Below are positions 8,914 to 17,516 of a stretch of DNA of 64,000 nt, piece by piece. The position numbers and the translations under genes were made by a program. Every line of letters begins with the position of its first letter. The first letter of the stretch is position 1. Source of the stretch: Halorubrum sodomense. Its GTDB lineage: Archaea; Halobacteriota; Halobacteria; Halobacteriales; Haloferacaceae. The stretch is taken from positions 310,001 to 374,000 of the forward strand of contig NZ_FOYN01000002.1 of assembly GCF_900111935.1 (NCBI RefSeq). The letters run 5' to 3'. The notes below the pieces were generated by a model, which ran no database searches, had not been told where the DNA came from, and was given only the letters and a program-made list of their open reading frames with translations.

Positions 8914-10437
8914 TTAGTTTAAATGGATAATTTTGGAAAAAACTGGATATCCCATCTTATCGTCTATTTTGTGCGCAATCTGTTTGTCATCTGATGAGAA
9001 GGCTCCGGTTAGTGTTAACATATATACATAGCTAATTACAACTACTATTGGCAGAGCAACAGCAATGAGAATCTCTGAGTCAAGTTTTGAAGCAAGAGAC
9101 CAACCTAGTAGAATAGGGATGACTGCCGCCAAGTATGTTCGAAATAGTTGTGAAGTATATGGGTGTATATTTTTGAAAAAATAGATCTCAATGATACCAG
9201 CAAATCCAGCAACTGTAAGAGCACTTGCAGTACCGATTCCGGCACCGAGAATACCCATACGTGGAACGAGTATGATATCGAGTATTACATTAATAACAAC
9301 CAATAGTATTGAGTTAAAAAGCGTCAAACGAGTGAATCCTAATCCCTCTAGGACCATTCCTTCAGGGCCTGAAAAAGCGTTCAGCATATATCCGATTACA
9401 AGGGCAATTAGTGCGGTATTCGCTGCTGTGTATTCATTTGTGAAGAATATCGATAAATAGGCTTCAGGTGCTAGTGCGAGTGTAATCGCGATCGGAAGTG
9501 ATAGCATTGTTACCCACCGCGTAGCAAGTTGGAACCTCCTCCGGATCGTAGCTGTGTCCGAACTTGCTTCTGCTATCATTGGTTTGAATATTGGAGTAAT
9601 GGCTGTTAGTACGATCAGAAGGTTACTGCCGAGGAGATACGCGACTTGATACTGACCGACTTTGCTTGAAGTTAAGTAGTAACCAATGACGAAGAAATCG
9701 ATTTGACCGACTATAGAGTAGATTACACCAGCAAGCACTAGTGGTAACGAGTATGAAATGAGCGCTCGGTTTGAGATCGGTTGAGCAGTTGTCTCGCGAA
9801 ACCAGTCCAATTCGTATAAAAAGAATGTAATGCCAAATAATATAGTGACAGATATTCCGATTAGATGCCCACCAACCAGTCCAATGATTCCTGCTCCCCA
9901 ATATAAAAGAATAATAATACTAATGGTTCGCGTGATCGGATTTATTATGTTTTTCATTAAGACTCTGTACTTTATTTCTTTTACACTATTAAAAGTAGTT
10001 AATAATATATCATTGATAGTCTGAATCGGAATTAGGAGGCAGAATATAAGAAGTACAAATCCTAATTGAGGTTCCTCAAATACGCTTTCGATATACCCAC
10101 GAGAGATTACTAACAGAATAGCTCCGATCATAGAAGAAACAATGCCGATTACAAACGCGTTTTGTAGTGTTCTCTTTGCTTGGCCATAGTTTAATTCAGT
10201 CAAATATTTTGGGACAAAGTAATCAAGTGAGCGGTGTATGCTCAGGCTCGCAAAGCCCTGAACAAATATAACTATTGACAGTCCTAAAACGAACGTACCG
10301 TATTCCGATGAAGATGTTAATCGTGTGGCTACTGCTACGAATAAAAATCCGAGTAGCTTGCCAACGACGTTCCCGGCTAACCCGATTCCTCCCTGTGTAG
10401 CAAGGGTTGATGCGCCGTCGTCATTTTCATCGCCCAT
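8914..10437 (-). CDS. Wzx/AglR-type polysaccharide flippase
   Basis: This 507-residue integral membrane protein has about 14 hydrophobic helices typical of the MOP superfamily polysaccharide exporters. It begins with TLATQGGIGLAGNVVGKLLGFLFVAVATRL, the usual first helix, and ends in a charged tail. Its likely role is turning a lipid-linked glycan from the cytoplasmic to the outer face of the membrane. The start codon lies two bases after the stop of the upstream phosphatase-like gene on the same strand, so the two form an operon. AT-rich composition ties it to the transferred sugar island. Confidence 0.85.
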   Translation of the reverse strand: MGDENDDGASTLATQGGIGLAGNVVGKLLGFLFVAVATRLTSSSEYGTFVLGLSIVIFVQGFASLSIHRSLDYFVPKYLTELNYGQAKRTLQNAFVIGIVSSMIGAILLVISRGYIESVFEEPQLGFVLLIFCLLIPIQTINDILLTTFNSVKEIKYRVLMKNIINPITRTISIIILLYWGAGIIGLVGGHLIGISVTILFGITFFLYELDWFRETTAQPISNRALISYSLPLVLAGVIYSIVGQIDFFVIGYYLTSSKVGQYQVAYLLGSNLLIVLTAITPIFKPMIAEASSDTATIRRRFQLATRWVTMLSLPIAITLALAPEAYLSIFFTNEYTAANTALIALVIGYMLNAFSGPEGMVLEGLGFTRLTLFNSILLVVINVILDIILVPRMGILGAGIGTASALTVAGFAGIIEIYFFKNIHPYTSQLFRTYLAAVIPILLGWSLASKLDSEILIAVALPIVVVISYVYMLTLTGAFSSDDKQIAHKIDDKMGYPVFSKIIHLN

Positions 10438-10439
10438 AC

Positions 10440-12068
10440 TTAGCTGAGATAACCTAGATCGTCTAGCCGATCTTCAAGCTCAGATTCCTCTTCACTACTC
10501 CACTCACGACCTGTGTGACTGGACTTCCCGTATTTATCCGTCTTTGTGATCTCTCGCTCTTCTTGAATCTCCGCTGAAAACAGATCTGATAATACTCTCC
10601 CGTCCATGCTATTCGGTACCGGTTGTTCGAAGAGATACAATAGTGTTGGTGCGATATCCATTACCGAACTATTTTCAACCGAGCCAGTATCAAATGATGG
10701 TCCACTTGCGACGAGTATCCCGTCTCTTCGATGGTCTCCAGTCCGTTCTGCTCCTTTCTGTGATGAAGACTGAAGTAATGTCTCAGACTGTCCGCCTTTC
10801 AGTGTATACTCCGGTTTTGTTATGGCCACGAGATCTGGCGCGTCTTCAATTGCCCATCCTTCATATATTTCATCTTTTTCGTACACATTTTCAAGCAAAT
10901 CATCCCCGGTTTCAGGATGCTGAATAGACTGTAGCGATCGTTTGATCTCATCTACTAGAGTGTCGTACTGATCTTCTGTTATTATCCCTTTAGTGAATTT
11001 CTCTTCAATATTAATAAAGAACCCCTGTCCTGAAAGTGTGGTAAAGAACACATCCGTCTTTTCCCAGTCGACATCATTACGACGTTCACTCTTGAGACGC
11101 TGGCCGGTATCGACCCAAGATGCTGGTACAATCGATCTAATAAACTTATCTAAATCAGCCCGTTTGATAGTCTTCCAGCCTGCTTCAATTGAGGCTGAGA
11201 TAACAGTCTTTGTATTAAGCGAAAGAGACTGACGCGTCAGAAATCCCTCTTGCTCAAGCCATTCATCGATATGAATATCATGAGTTAACGGGCCGAAACC
11301 ATGATCTGAAATCACTAGGATATCACAATCTTCATCAATGTTATTCAGAATCCGACCAATTCCTTTGTCAACCATCTCGTAGTACTCTTCGATAGCTCCA
11401 TCTAATTTTTTGTCTTCAATGTAACGTGGATGTGACTCATCGAAATACTTCCAGAAGAAATGCTGTACTCGGTCTGAACCATCGTATACGGTCATCCCGA
11501 AATCGGTGTCAAATTGGTCTAATAACTCGCAAAAAACATCTGTTTGATGCTCTGCCACGTCATGTAGATTATCTCTGAAAGCTTCAAGATCTCCTTCGCT
11601 TTTTAGAGACCCATCTTCAAATAAATCATCAACGGGACCAACTTTTTCAGACAACGACTGCGGTACGGCAAAATCATCGACAGTACTCGGCGTCGGGAAT
11701 CCCGTCACCATATATCCAGAAACCTCGTCCGGGGGATAAGTAAATGGAATTTTAAATAACCCTGTCGATGTATTATGATCATTCATAACTTTCCAGAACG
11801 GTGTTGCTTTCCGATCTGTTGAGTTTATTGAACGTCGCCGATAATCCTCATCGAACCAACTAAAATCGTAAACACCATGTTTCCCCGGGTTGGTTCCGGT
11901 TTGAATCGAGTTCCAAGCTAAAGGTGAAACTGGTGGTATCGTCGATTCAAGTGGGCCAGAAACACCCTGTTCCTTGAGTCGGGCGAGATTCGGTAGTCGG
12001 CCGTCGGCGATCAAGGGACTGATGACATCCCATTCTCCCCCGTCAAGCCCGATCACCAGCGTATCCAT
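10440..12068 (-). CDS. Alkaline-phosphatase-superfamily phosphodiesterase/nucleotide pyrophosphatase-like protein
   Basis: The 542-residue protein belongs to the metal-dependent alkaline phosphatase superfamily. Metal-binding signatures are seen as VIGLDGGEWD at the start, the nucleophile region TIPPVSPLAWNSIQTGTNPGKHG around residues 43-66, and VISDHGFGP near residue 250 with downstream His residues. No signal peptide is evident, so it probably acts in the cytosol. Such enzymes often sit in haloarchaeal glycan clusters, where they may hydrolyse or transfer phosphate-linked sugars; the exact substrate is unknown. It is the first gene of a two-gene minus-strand operon with the flippase. Confidence 0.75.
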   Translation of the reverse strand: MDTLVIGLDGGEWDVISPLIADGRLPNLARLKEQGVSGPLESTIPPVSPLAWNSIQTGTNPGKHGVYDFSWFDEDYRRRSINSTDRKATPFWKVMNDHNTSTGLFKIPFTYPPDEVSGYMVTGFPTPSTVDDFAVPQSLSEKVGPVDDLFEDGSLKSEGDLEAFRDNLHDVAEHQTDVFCELLDQFDTDFGMTVYDGSDRVQHFFWKYFDESHPRYIEDKKLDGAIEEYYEMVDKGIGRILNNIDEDCDILVISDHGFGPLTHDIHIDEWLEQEGFLTRQSLSLNTKTVISASIEAGWKTIKRADLDKFIRSIVPASWVDTGQRLKSERRNDVDWEKTDVFFTTLSGQGFFINIEEKFTKGIITEDQYDTLVDEIKRSLQSIQHPETGDDLLENVYEKDEIYEGWAIEDAPDLVAITKPEYTLKGGQSETLLQSSSQKGAERTGDHRRDGILVASGPSFDTGSVENSSVMDIAPTLLYLFEQPVPNSMDGRVLSDLFSAEIQEEREITKTDKYGKSSHTGREWSSEEESELEDRLDDLGYLS

Positions 12069-12158
12069 GTACTCTCGTTAATAACAGGTCATTATTAATG
12101 GCGTGATTCCATATTCTGCTTCAATAAGATTAAGAGACTCCTGAAACAGGTACTATCT

Positions 12159-12623
12159 ATGATTCATGGTGTAGATGTCCGCGACCTCCAAGTCAATACC
12201 GACGAACGGGGACACCTCGTTGAGATGTTCCGCGAGGACTGGGACGAGTACAACCCGGAACCCGCTATGTCCTATTACTCGATGAGCTACCCGGGAGTGA
12301 TTCGGGCGTGGCACCGCCATATCCGCGGCCAGATCGACCACTTTGTCTGCCCCCAAGGCCGTATCAAAGTCGGTGTGTACGACGATCGCGATGACTCGCC
12401 GACGCAAGGTGAGGTGAACACCTTCGTTATCGGCGAACACAACCAACAAGTCGTCCGAATCCCCGGCTTGTGCTGGCACGGCTTCAAGGTAATCGGCAAC
12501 GAACAGGCGCTACTCGTGAACTTCCCGACGAACCTCTACGACTACGAGGACCCCGACGAGGAGCGACTTCCACACGACACCGACGAGATTCCGCTCGACT
12601 GGGAGGCTGACCCCCACGAATGA
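12159..12623 (+). CDS. rmlC: dTDP-4-dehydrorhamnose 3,5-epimerase-like cupin
   Basis: This 154-residue cupin should epimerise carbons 3 and 5 of dTDP-4-keto-6-deoxyglucose on the route to dTDP-rhamnose. It shows the family's opening pattern (DERGHLVEMFREDW) and the active-site stretch PGVIRAWHRHIRGQIDHF with conserved histidines. It is slightly shorter than bacterial RmlC (about 180). It overlaps the start of the nucleotidyltransferase gene by 4 bases, and rmlD and rmlB homologues follow, completing the four-step pathway. A related sugar 3-epimerase or isomerase function cannot be excluded. Confidence 0.85.
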   Translation: MIHGVDVRDLQVNTDERGHLVEMFREDWDEYNPEPAMSYYSMSYPGVIRAWHRHIRGQIDHFVCPQGRIKVGVYDDRDDSPTQGEVNTFVIGEHNQQVVRIPGLCWHGFKVIGNEQALLVNFPTNLYDYEDPDEERLPHDTDEIPLDWEADPHE

Positions 12624-13693
12624 AGGGCGTCCTCCTCGCCGGTGGGACCGGCTCGCGCCTGCGTCCCATCACGCACACGGGTCCGAAACAGCTCGTCCCT
12701 GTCGCGAACAAACCGGTGATCCAGTACGCGATCGAGGACCTCCGCGAAGCGGGAATCTCGGAGATCGGCGTCGTCCTCGGCAACAAGGGTCGCGAGGCGA
12801 TCCAATCGTTCCTCGGTGACGGAAGCGACTTCGGCGTCGATATCACCTACATCGTCCAGGGGCGACCCCTAGGGCTCGCCCACGCGGTCGGCTGTGCGGA
12901 GTCGTTCGTCGACGGCGACGACTTTGTCGTCTACCTCGGCGACAACATGCTCAAGCGCGGCATCGTCGATGTCGTCGACGGGTTCCGTGCTGGCGAGTTC
13001 GACGCCGGGATCGCCCTCCAGGAGGTCGACAACCCGACACAGTTCGGAATCGCGGATGTCGACGAAGATGGCAGGGTCACTCGGCTCATCGAGAAGCCGG
13101 ATGATCCTCCCTCGAATCTCGCGCTTATCGGGATCTACGTCTTTACTCCGCGCATCTTCGACGCGATCGAGGCGATCAAACCCTCGTGGCGCGGCGAATT
13201 GGAGATCACCGACGCGATTCAACACCTGCTCGACGACGGCGGCGCGATCGACTCTCAGGTCGTCGAAGGCTGGTGGAAAGACACTGGAAAGCCGGAGGAC
13301 GTACTCGAAGCGAATCGACTGGTACTCGAGGGCCTCGAAGCGACACGGGCTGGCTCCATCGACGCGGACGCCAAAGTCGAGGGCCGGGTCGACCTCGCAG
13401 AATCCTCACAGATCGAATCGGGGGCGGTCGTCCGCGGACCCGTGTCGATAGCCGAGAACACAACGGTCGAAACGGGCACGTACGTCGGACCGTACACCGC
13501 GATCGGCGCAAACTCCACGATCCGAAACGCTCACATCGAGAACAGCGTCGTGGTCGGGGAGACCGAGATCACGACGAGCGGGCGGATCATCGATAGCTTG
13601 ATCGGTCGTGGAGCCGCGATCGGAAGCGCCGAAGGGAAGCTCCCGGAAGGTCGTCGACTCGTGGTCGGCGAGAACTCACAGCTCGAACTGTAA
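12620..13693 (+). CDS. rmlA: Glucose-1-phosphate thymidylyltransferase, long form
   Basis: The 357-residue enzyme couples glucose 1-phosphate with dTTP. The catalytic domain begins with LLAGGTGSRLRPITHTGPKQLVPVANKP and contains VYLGDNML for metal binding. After about residue 240 the sequence becomes a left-handed beta-helix with hexapeptide repeats (for example VRGPVSIAENTTV), as in the long archaeal RmlA forms. ATGA overlap with rmlC indicates coupled translation. It supplies dTDP-glucose to the rmlB and rmlD products encoded just downstream. Confidence 0.88.
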   Translation: MKGVLLAGGTGSRLRPITHTGPKQLVPVANKPVIQYAIEDLREAGISEIGVVLGNKGREAIQSFLGDGSDFGVDITYIVQGRPLGLAHAVGCAESFVDGDDFVVYLGDNMLKRGIVDVVDGFRAGEFDAGIALQEVDNPTQFGIADVDEDGRVTRLIEKPDDPPSNLALIGIYVFTPRIFDAIEAIKPSWRGELEITDAIQHLLDDGGAIDSQVVEGWWKDTGKPEDVLEANRLVLEGLEATRAGSIDADAKVEGRVDLAESSQIESGAVVRGPVSIAENTTVETGTYVGPYTAIGANSTIRNAHIENSVVVGETEITTSGRIIDSLIGRGAAIGSAEGKLPEGRRLVVGENSQLEL

Positions 13694-13695
13694 CC

Positions 13696-13875
13696 ATGCG
13701 TGTCATCACCCTCGAATGTCCGGACTGTGGAACCGTCGTCGCCGCGAACGAACTCGAAGACAATCGGATCATGAAGTGTCCCGGCAGCGACTGTGAGACC
13801 GTCCTCCGGTTCGATGACCTCTCGGAAGACGACCAGTCGTTCTATCTGGAGAACAAAGAACAGTACCGACTCTAA
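13696..13875 (+). CDS. Small zinc-ribbon protein within the rhamnose cluster
   Basis: A 59-residue protein starts two bases after the rmlA stop, so it is probably in the same transcript. It has a CPDC knuckle at residues 9-12 and a second pair of cysteines spaced C-x4-C at about 28-33 (CPGSDC), fitting a compact zinc ribbon, then an acidic helical tail. I do not recognise a specific family. Its 3' end overlaps the converging rmlD gene by four bases. A regulatory or protein-binding role is a guess from size only. Confidence 0.7.
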   Translation: MRVITLECPDCGTVVAANELEDNRIMKCPGSDCETVLRFDDLSEDDQSFYLENKEQYRL

Positions 13876-14750
13876 AGTAGATCTGCGAGATCTTCTGCGA
13901 GCGTCGACTGGGGACGATCGAGTGCCGCTTCCACCGCCACCGTATCGAGACACGTGTACTGTGGTCGTTCCGCGTCCCGATCGATATCGTTCATTGAACT
14001 CTCCGTGAGCGTCGCGTCCGCGAACCCCGCTTCCTCGACGATTTGTTCGCCGAACTCGTAGGGCGTGACACAGGATCGGCTCGCGACGTTGAACGTCCCC
14101 TCCTGATCGGCTTCGAGGAGATCTAACAGGGTCTTGGCAGTCGCCTTTGCGTACGACGGTGACACTCGTTGATCGGTGAACAACGGGATCTCGTCGCCCT
14201 TGCGTGCCTTCTCAAGAACCCACGCCGGGAAGCCCGATACTGATCCGTCCGGTAGAGAACGACCGTACACGAACGACAGGCGGGCGATTAGTGGATCTGG
14301 ATGTGTCTCGCGAACACGACGCTCCCCCGCGAGTTTCGATTCGCCGTACACTTGTTTTGGGGCGGGTTCGGCAGTCTCCGAATAGGGTGCTGTCTCCTCA
14401 CCGCCAAAGACGTAGTCTGTCGAAGTGTGGATGAGTGCGGCGTCAGCGCTGTCAGCGGCCCGCGCCACGTGTTCGGCACCGTCTACGTTGACCGCATGAG
14501 CTTGCTCCGGATCGGTTTCACATCCGTCAACGTCCGTCATCGCCGCACAGTTGACGATCGCGTCAGGATCGGCTTCGGTGACAAGATTGTCTACCGCAGT
14601 CGATGAGGTAATATCGATCTGATGGCTCGGACAGTCAAATTTCGGCTCCCCTGAGTGGTATGCGGCCACGACGGCCTTGCCCCGGTTGAGTGCGACCGAT
14701 GTGACGTTTCCACCCAGTAAGCCGTTCGCGCCCACCACGAGTACCCGCAT
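13872..14750 (-). CDS. rmlD: dTDP-4-dehydrorhamnose reductase
   Basis: This 292-residue short-chain dehydrogenase performs the last NAD(P)H-dependent step of dTDP-rhamnose synthesis. The N-terminus has the nucleotide-binding VVGANGLLGGNV, followed by STDYVFGGEETAPYSE and the catalytic YGESKLAGE. ATG 14750 is chosen over the upstream in-frame start at 14804, because it begins exactly at the Rossmann strand (MRVLVVGANG) and leaves a 53-base divergent promoter gap from rmlB. It converges on the small zinc-ribbon gene. Confidence 0.87.
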   Translation of the reverse strand: MRVLVVGANGLLGGNVTSVALNRGKAVVAAYHSGEPKFDCPSHQIDITSSTAVDNLVTEADPDAIVNCAAMTDVDGCETDPEQAHAVNVDGAEHVARAADSADAALIHTSTDYVFGGEETAPYSETAEPAPKQVYGESKLAGERRVRETHPDPLIARLSFVYGRSLPDGSVSGFPAWVLEKARKGDEIPLFTDQRVSPSYAKATAKTLLDLLEADQEGTFNVASRSCVTPYEFGEQIVEEAGFADATLTESSMNDIDRDAERPQYTCLDTVAVEAALDRPQSTLAEDLADLL

Positions 14751-14803
14751 GCGGACCGGTCTGATAGATAGTGATTTATAGGTGACGACGTACCCTCGAA
14801 CCA

Positions 14804-15724
14804 ATGCGTGTGCTCGTGACCGGCGGCGCCGGGTTCATCGGTTCGAACTTTGTCCACTACCTCCTCGAAACGACGGACCATCACGTCGTGACGCTTGATT
14901 CGCTTACTTACGCCGGGACGACTGAGAATCTCTCCGAAGTTCTTGACAACGAGCGTCACCGGTTCGTCGAGGGGGATATTCGAGACGAAGAGCTCGTCGG
15001 TGATCTCGTCAAGGACTGTAACGTAATCGTCAACTTTGCCGCCGAATCTCACGTCGACAGGTCTATCCAAGACGCCGAACCCTTCGTCTCGACGAACGTC
15101 GACGGAACGCGAACGCTACTCGATGCTGCGCTGGAACACGACCTCGATTCCTTCGTCCAAATCTCGACTGATGAAGTGTACGGCACAATCGAATCTGGAA
15201 GCGTGACCGAAGAGGCGCCTCTCGATCCGAGAAACCCCTACTCGGCGACAAAAGCGAGTGCCGACCTTCTCGCATTGAGTTATCACACGACGCATGATCT
15301 TCCAGTCATGGTGACGCGGTCGTCGAACAACTACGGTCCCTACCAGCACCGTGAGAAACTCATCCCGAAGTTCATCACACGCGCGGCCGCAGGTGAGACG
15401 CTTCCGGTGTACGGCGACGGCTCGAACGTTCGTGAGTGGCTGTACGTCGAGGATAACTGTCGAGCGATTATGACCGTGCTTGAAAAGGGCGCTCCGGGGG
15501 AGGTGTACAATATCGGAAGCGGAACGGAGCTGACGAACATTGATGTCACCGAACGAATCATCGAGATGGCGGGTGGCTCGGACGATCAGATCGAATTCGT
15601 CGAGGACCGTCCCGGTCACGATCAACGATACTCCCTTGATGCGACCAAACTTCGATCGCTGGGATGGGAACCGGAACGAAGCTTCGAGAATGGGTTAGCA
15701 GAGACCGTCGAACACTATCTCTAA
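14804..15724 (+). CDS. rmlB: dTDP-glucose 4,6-dehydratase
   Basis: The 306-residue extended SDR enzyme converts dTDP-glucose to the 4-keto-6-deoxy sugar. Visible motifs are TGGAGFIGSNFV for NAD, AAESHVDRS, ISTDEVYG with the active-site Asp-Glu pair, and YSATK. Downstream, VREWLYVEDN is typical of the family. It is divergently transcribed from rmlD across a 53-base gap, completing a four-gene rhamnose pathway. Length fits archaeal RmlB. Rhamnose is therefore a likely component of the surface glycan made here. Confidence 0.9.
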   Translation: MRVLVTGGAGFIGSNFVHYLLETTDHHVVTLDSLTYAGTTENLSEVLDNERHRFVEGDIRDEELVGDLVKDCNVIVNFAAESHVDRSIQDAEPFVSTNVDGTRTLLDAALEHDLDSFVQISTDEVYGTIESGSVTEEAPLDPRNPYSATKASADLLALSYHTTHDLPVMVTRSSNNYGPYQHREKLIPKFITRAAAGETLPVYGDGSNVREWLYVEDNCRAIMTVLEKGAPGEVYNIGSGTELTNIDVTERIIEMAGGSDDQIEFVEDRPGHDQRYSLDATKLRSLGWEPERSFENGLAETVEHYL

Positions 15725-15868
15725 ACTTCTTTTCAGGAGAGTACTAGCTCGTTGCCCGCGGTGTAGACCACTATCCTAAACGCGGTCTTAACGAGAGGAC
15801 CACCACATTGACGAGCATTTTCAGTCGGTTATCGACTCATAGTGTACGTGCCCACACTACAGCAAAAG

Positions 15869-15894
15869 AGGGAAAGTAGATTTCGTGTGTTCTC
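15869..15894 (+). repeat. Origin-recognition-box-like repeat 1
   Basis: The segment around AAAGTAGATTTCGTGTGT matches the shared pattern GAGAGAGTA-C/G-A/G-TTTCGT-C/T-TGTC seen five times around the orc1/cdc6 gene, with some mismatches. It has the same orientation as repeats 2 and 3. Confidence 0.6.
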
Positions 15895-15922
15895 CCGCGC
15901 ACGTCCTACCGGGGATAGCGTT

Positions 15923-15948
15923 GAGAGAGAGTAGATTTCGTCTGTCTT
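15923..15948 (+). repeat. Origin-recognition-box-like repeat 2
   Basis: GAGAGAGTAGATTTCGTCTG followed by TCTT is a near-consensus copy of the orc1-flanking repeat, oriented toward the orc1/cdc6 gene. Confidence 0.7.
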
Positions 15949-16048
15949 GCTTTCCTCGACGGTGGCGCTCATCCGTGACTTACCGATTGGCTCGTGTCGA
16001 CCGTACTCCTGTGTCGTCTGTGCCCAACGAACCCGCATTCAGAAAAGA

Positions 16049-16074
16049 AAGAGAGAGTACGTTTCGTTTGTCCT
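16049..16074 (+). repeat. Origin-recognition-box-like repeat 3
   Basis: GAGAGAGTACGTTTCGTTTG followed by TCCT is a near-consensus copy in the same orientation, 130 bases before the orc1/cdc6 start codon. Confidence 0.7.
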
Positions 16075-16166
16075 CCGATGTACTGGCAGTGGTCGCTCGC
16101 ATCGGTGATTACTGCGTAGCGAATCGCGTGTGACTGGACAAGACAAATGAGACAGACAAAAGCAGG

Positions 16167-16177
16167 TTTTAAATATA
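16167..16177 (+). promoter_or_regulatory. TATA box of orc1/cdc6
   Basis: TTTTAAATATA lies about 27 to 37 bases before ATG 16204, the spacing expected for a leaderless or nearly leaderless haloarchaeal transcript. This supports the downstream start over an ATG at 16147. The same AT-rich patch could help duplex opening at the origin. Confidence 0.6.
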
Positions 16178-16203
16178 ACAAATGGCCTGTGACGAACGAG
16201 GAA

Positions 16204-17403
16204 ATGACCGGACCGTTCAACGACGTCGAGCGTTCGATCTTCACCGCCAAGGAGGTGCTCTCCGAAGACTACCAACCCGATCAGATACTCGAGCGCGACG
16301 AGGAGATCGACGAGTATCGCCACGCGCTCGAAGACGTGCTCTTCGGCCGGACGCCACAGAACATCATGTTGTACGGGAGAGCTGGACTCGGCAAGACCGC
16401 GGTGACGAAATACATGATGGACGCGCTGCGGGACGAGGCCGCGAAGCGGCCCGACGCGGACGAGCTGTTCGTCCACGAACTGAACTGTAACGGACAGACC
16501 GTGTACTCGGTCGTCCGAACACTTGTCAACGAACTGCTGCCGGAGGGTGCGAGCGAGTTCCCGAAACGGGGACTCAGTACAGCTGACGCGTTCGAGGAGC
16601 TGTACGCGCAATTCGATCGTCGGGGTGGAACGCATTTCGTCGTGTTCGACGAGATCGACCATCTCGACGATGTCGACACGCTCTTGTACGAACTTCCGCG
16701 AGCGCGCTCGATTGGCCACATCACGAACTCGAAGGTCGGCGTCATCGGGATCAGTAACAACTACACCTTTCGACAGGGCCTCTCACCGAAGGTCAAGGAC
16801 ACCCTCATGGAAGCCGAAATCTCGTTCAGCCCGTACGACGCCAGCGAGCTCCGGGCTATACTCGCGGACCGAGTCGACCGCGCGTTCGTCGACGGCGTCT
16901 GTGACGACTCTGCCGTCGCGAGGGCCGCGGCGATCGCGGCGAAAGACAGGGGAAACGCTCGTCAGGCGATCGACCTTCTCCGGGTCGGCGGCGAGGTGGC
17001 GAAGAAGCGCGGCGACGACGGCGTCAACGATTCGCACATTGTCGAGGCCCAGGACCTCGTCCAGCGTGGTCGATTGCGCAACCGGATTCGAGACCAGACC
17101 CAGCACGCCCAACTGCTGCTCGAGACCCTCGCGTACCTCGAAGGACGAGGCGAGACGCCGGCGCGTTCGAAGACGATCAAGACCCGGTACGAGCGCGTGG
17201 CGGACTCACACGCGGTGGACCCGCTCACGACGCTGAAAAGCATTCAGAACCACCTCTCGGACCTCCACATGCTTGGCTTTCTCCAGCGCACCGACCGGAA
17301 TCGCGGCGAGAGCGGCGGCCGGTACTACGAGTACGGTCTCGATCTCGACCCCGAGATCGTCCTCGACATCAGAGACGAGATCGAAACGGAACGCGACCGG
17401 TGA
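16204..17403 (+). CDS. Orc1/Cdc6 origin-binding AAA+ ATPase
   Basis: This 399-residue protein is a replication initiator that binds origin recognition boxes and loads the MCM helicase. It has an ORC-type Walker A (LYGRAGLGKTAVT), Walker B (FVVFDEIDHLDD), sensor 1 (GISNNYTF) and arginine-rich sensor 2 region (RGNARQAIDLLR), then a C-terminal winged helix ending in SGGRYYEYGLDLD. I start at ATG 16204 because MTGPFNDVERSIF fits the family's beginning and a TATA box sits about 30 bases upstream. Haloarchaea carry many Orc paralogues, each tied to its own origin; matching repeats on both sides suggest this one works locally. Confidence 0.92.
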   Translation: MTGPFNDVERSIFTAKEVLSEDYQPDQILERDEEIDEYRHALEDVLFGRTPQNIMLYGRAGLGKTAVTKYMMDALRDEAAKRPDADELFVHELNCNGQTVYSVVRTLVNELLPEGASEFPKRGLSTADAFEELYAQFDRRGGTHFVVFDEIDHLDDVDTLLYELPRARSIGHITNSKVGVIGISNNYTFRQGLSPKVKDTLMEAEISFSPYDASELRAILADRVDRAFVDGVCDDSAVARAAAIAAKDRGNARQAIDLLRVGGEVAKKRGDDGVNDSHIVEAQDLVQRGRLRNRIRDQTQHAQLLLETLAYLEGRGETPARSKTIKTRYERVADSHAVDPLTTLKSIQNHLSDLHMLGFLQRTDRNRGESGGRYYEYGLDLDPEIVLDIRDEIETERDR

Positions 17404-17414
17404 CATCCCGCCGC

Positions 17415-17440
17415 GAAGACAGACGAAACGTACTCTCTCG
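17415..17440 (-). repeat. Origin-recognition-box-like repeat 4 (inverted)
   Basis: GACAGACGAAACGTACTCTC is the reverse complement of the upstream ORB-like consensus, placed directly after the orc1/cdc6 stop codon. Confidence 0.7.
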
Positions 17441-17490
17441 CTTTGCTGGCGAGCGAGTGGGAATCCAATGACCCTACCAGAGTCGTTCCC

Positions 17491-17516
17491 GAGACAGACG
17501 AAATGAGGTGTGTCTC
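17491..17516 (-). repeat. Origin-recognition-box-like repeat 5 (inverted, degenerate)
   Basis: GAGACAGACGAAATGAGG keeps the GACAGACGAAA core in inverted orientation. The distal half is degenerate. Confidence 0.55.

Larger units (their letters stand above)
15725..16203. other. Candidate replication origin region upstream of orc1/cdc6
   Basis: This 479-base non-coding stretch carries three direct repeats of an origin-recognition-box-like motif (15869, 15923, 16049) and a degenerate inverted copy around 16138-16160. It ends in an AT-rich patch (16167-16185). Inverted copies lie downstream of the gene at 17415 and 17491. Haloarchaeal origins are characteristically placed next to orc1/cdc6 genes between inverted ORB repeats, so this is probably an origin. 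Whether it is active is not shown. Confidence 0.7.

Noticed and set aside
16147-16203. Upstream ATG (16147) as the orc1/cdc6 start
   Set aside because: The extra 19 residues are not typical of the family, and the stretch contains the TATA box and an ORB-like sequence.
15860-17516. ORB-like repeats as a CRISPR array
   Set aside because: Only five copies, irregular spacing, inverted orientation across a gene, no cas genes.
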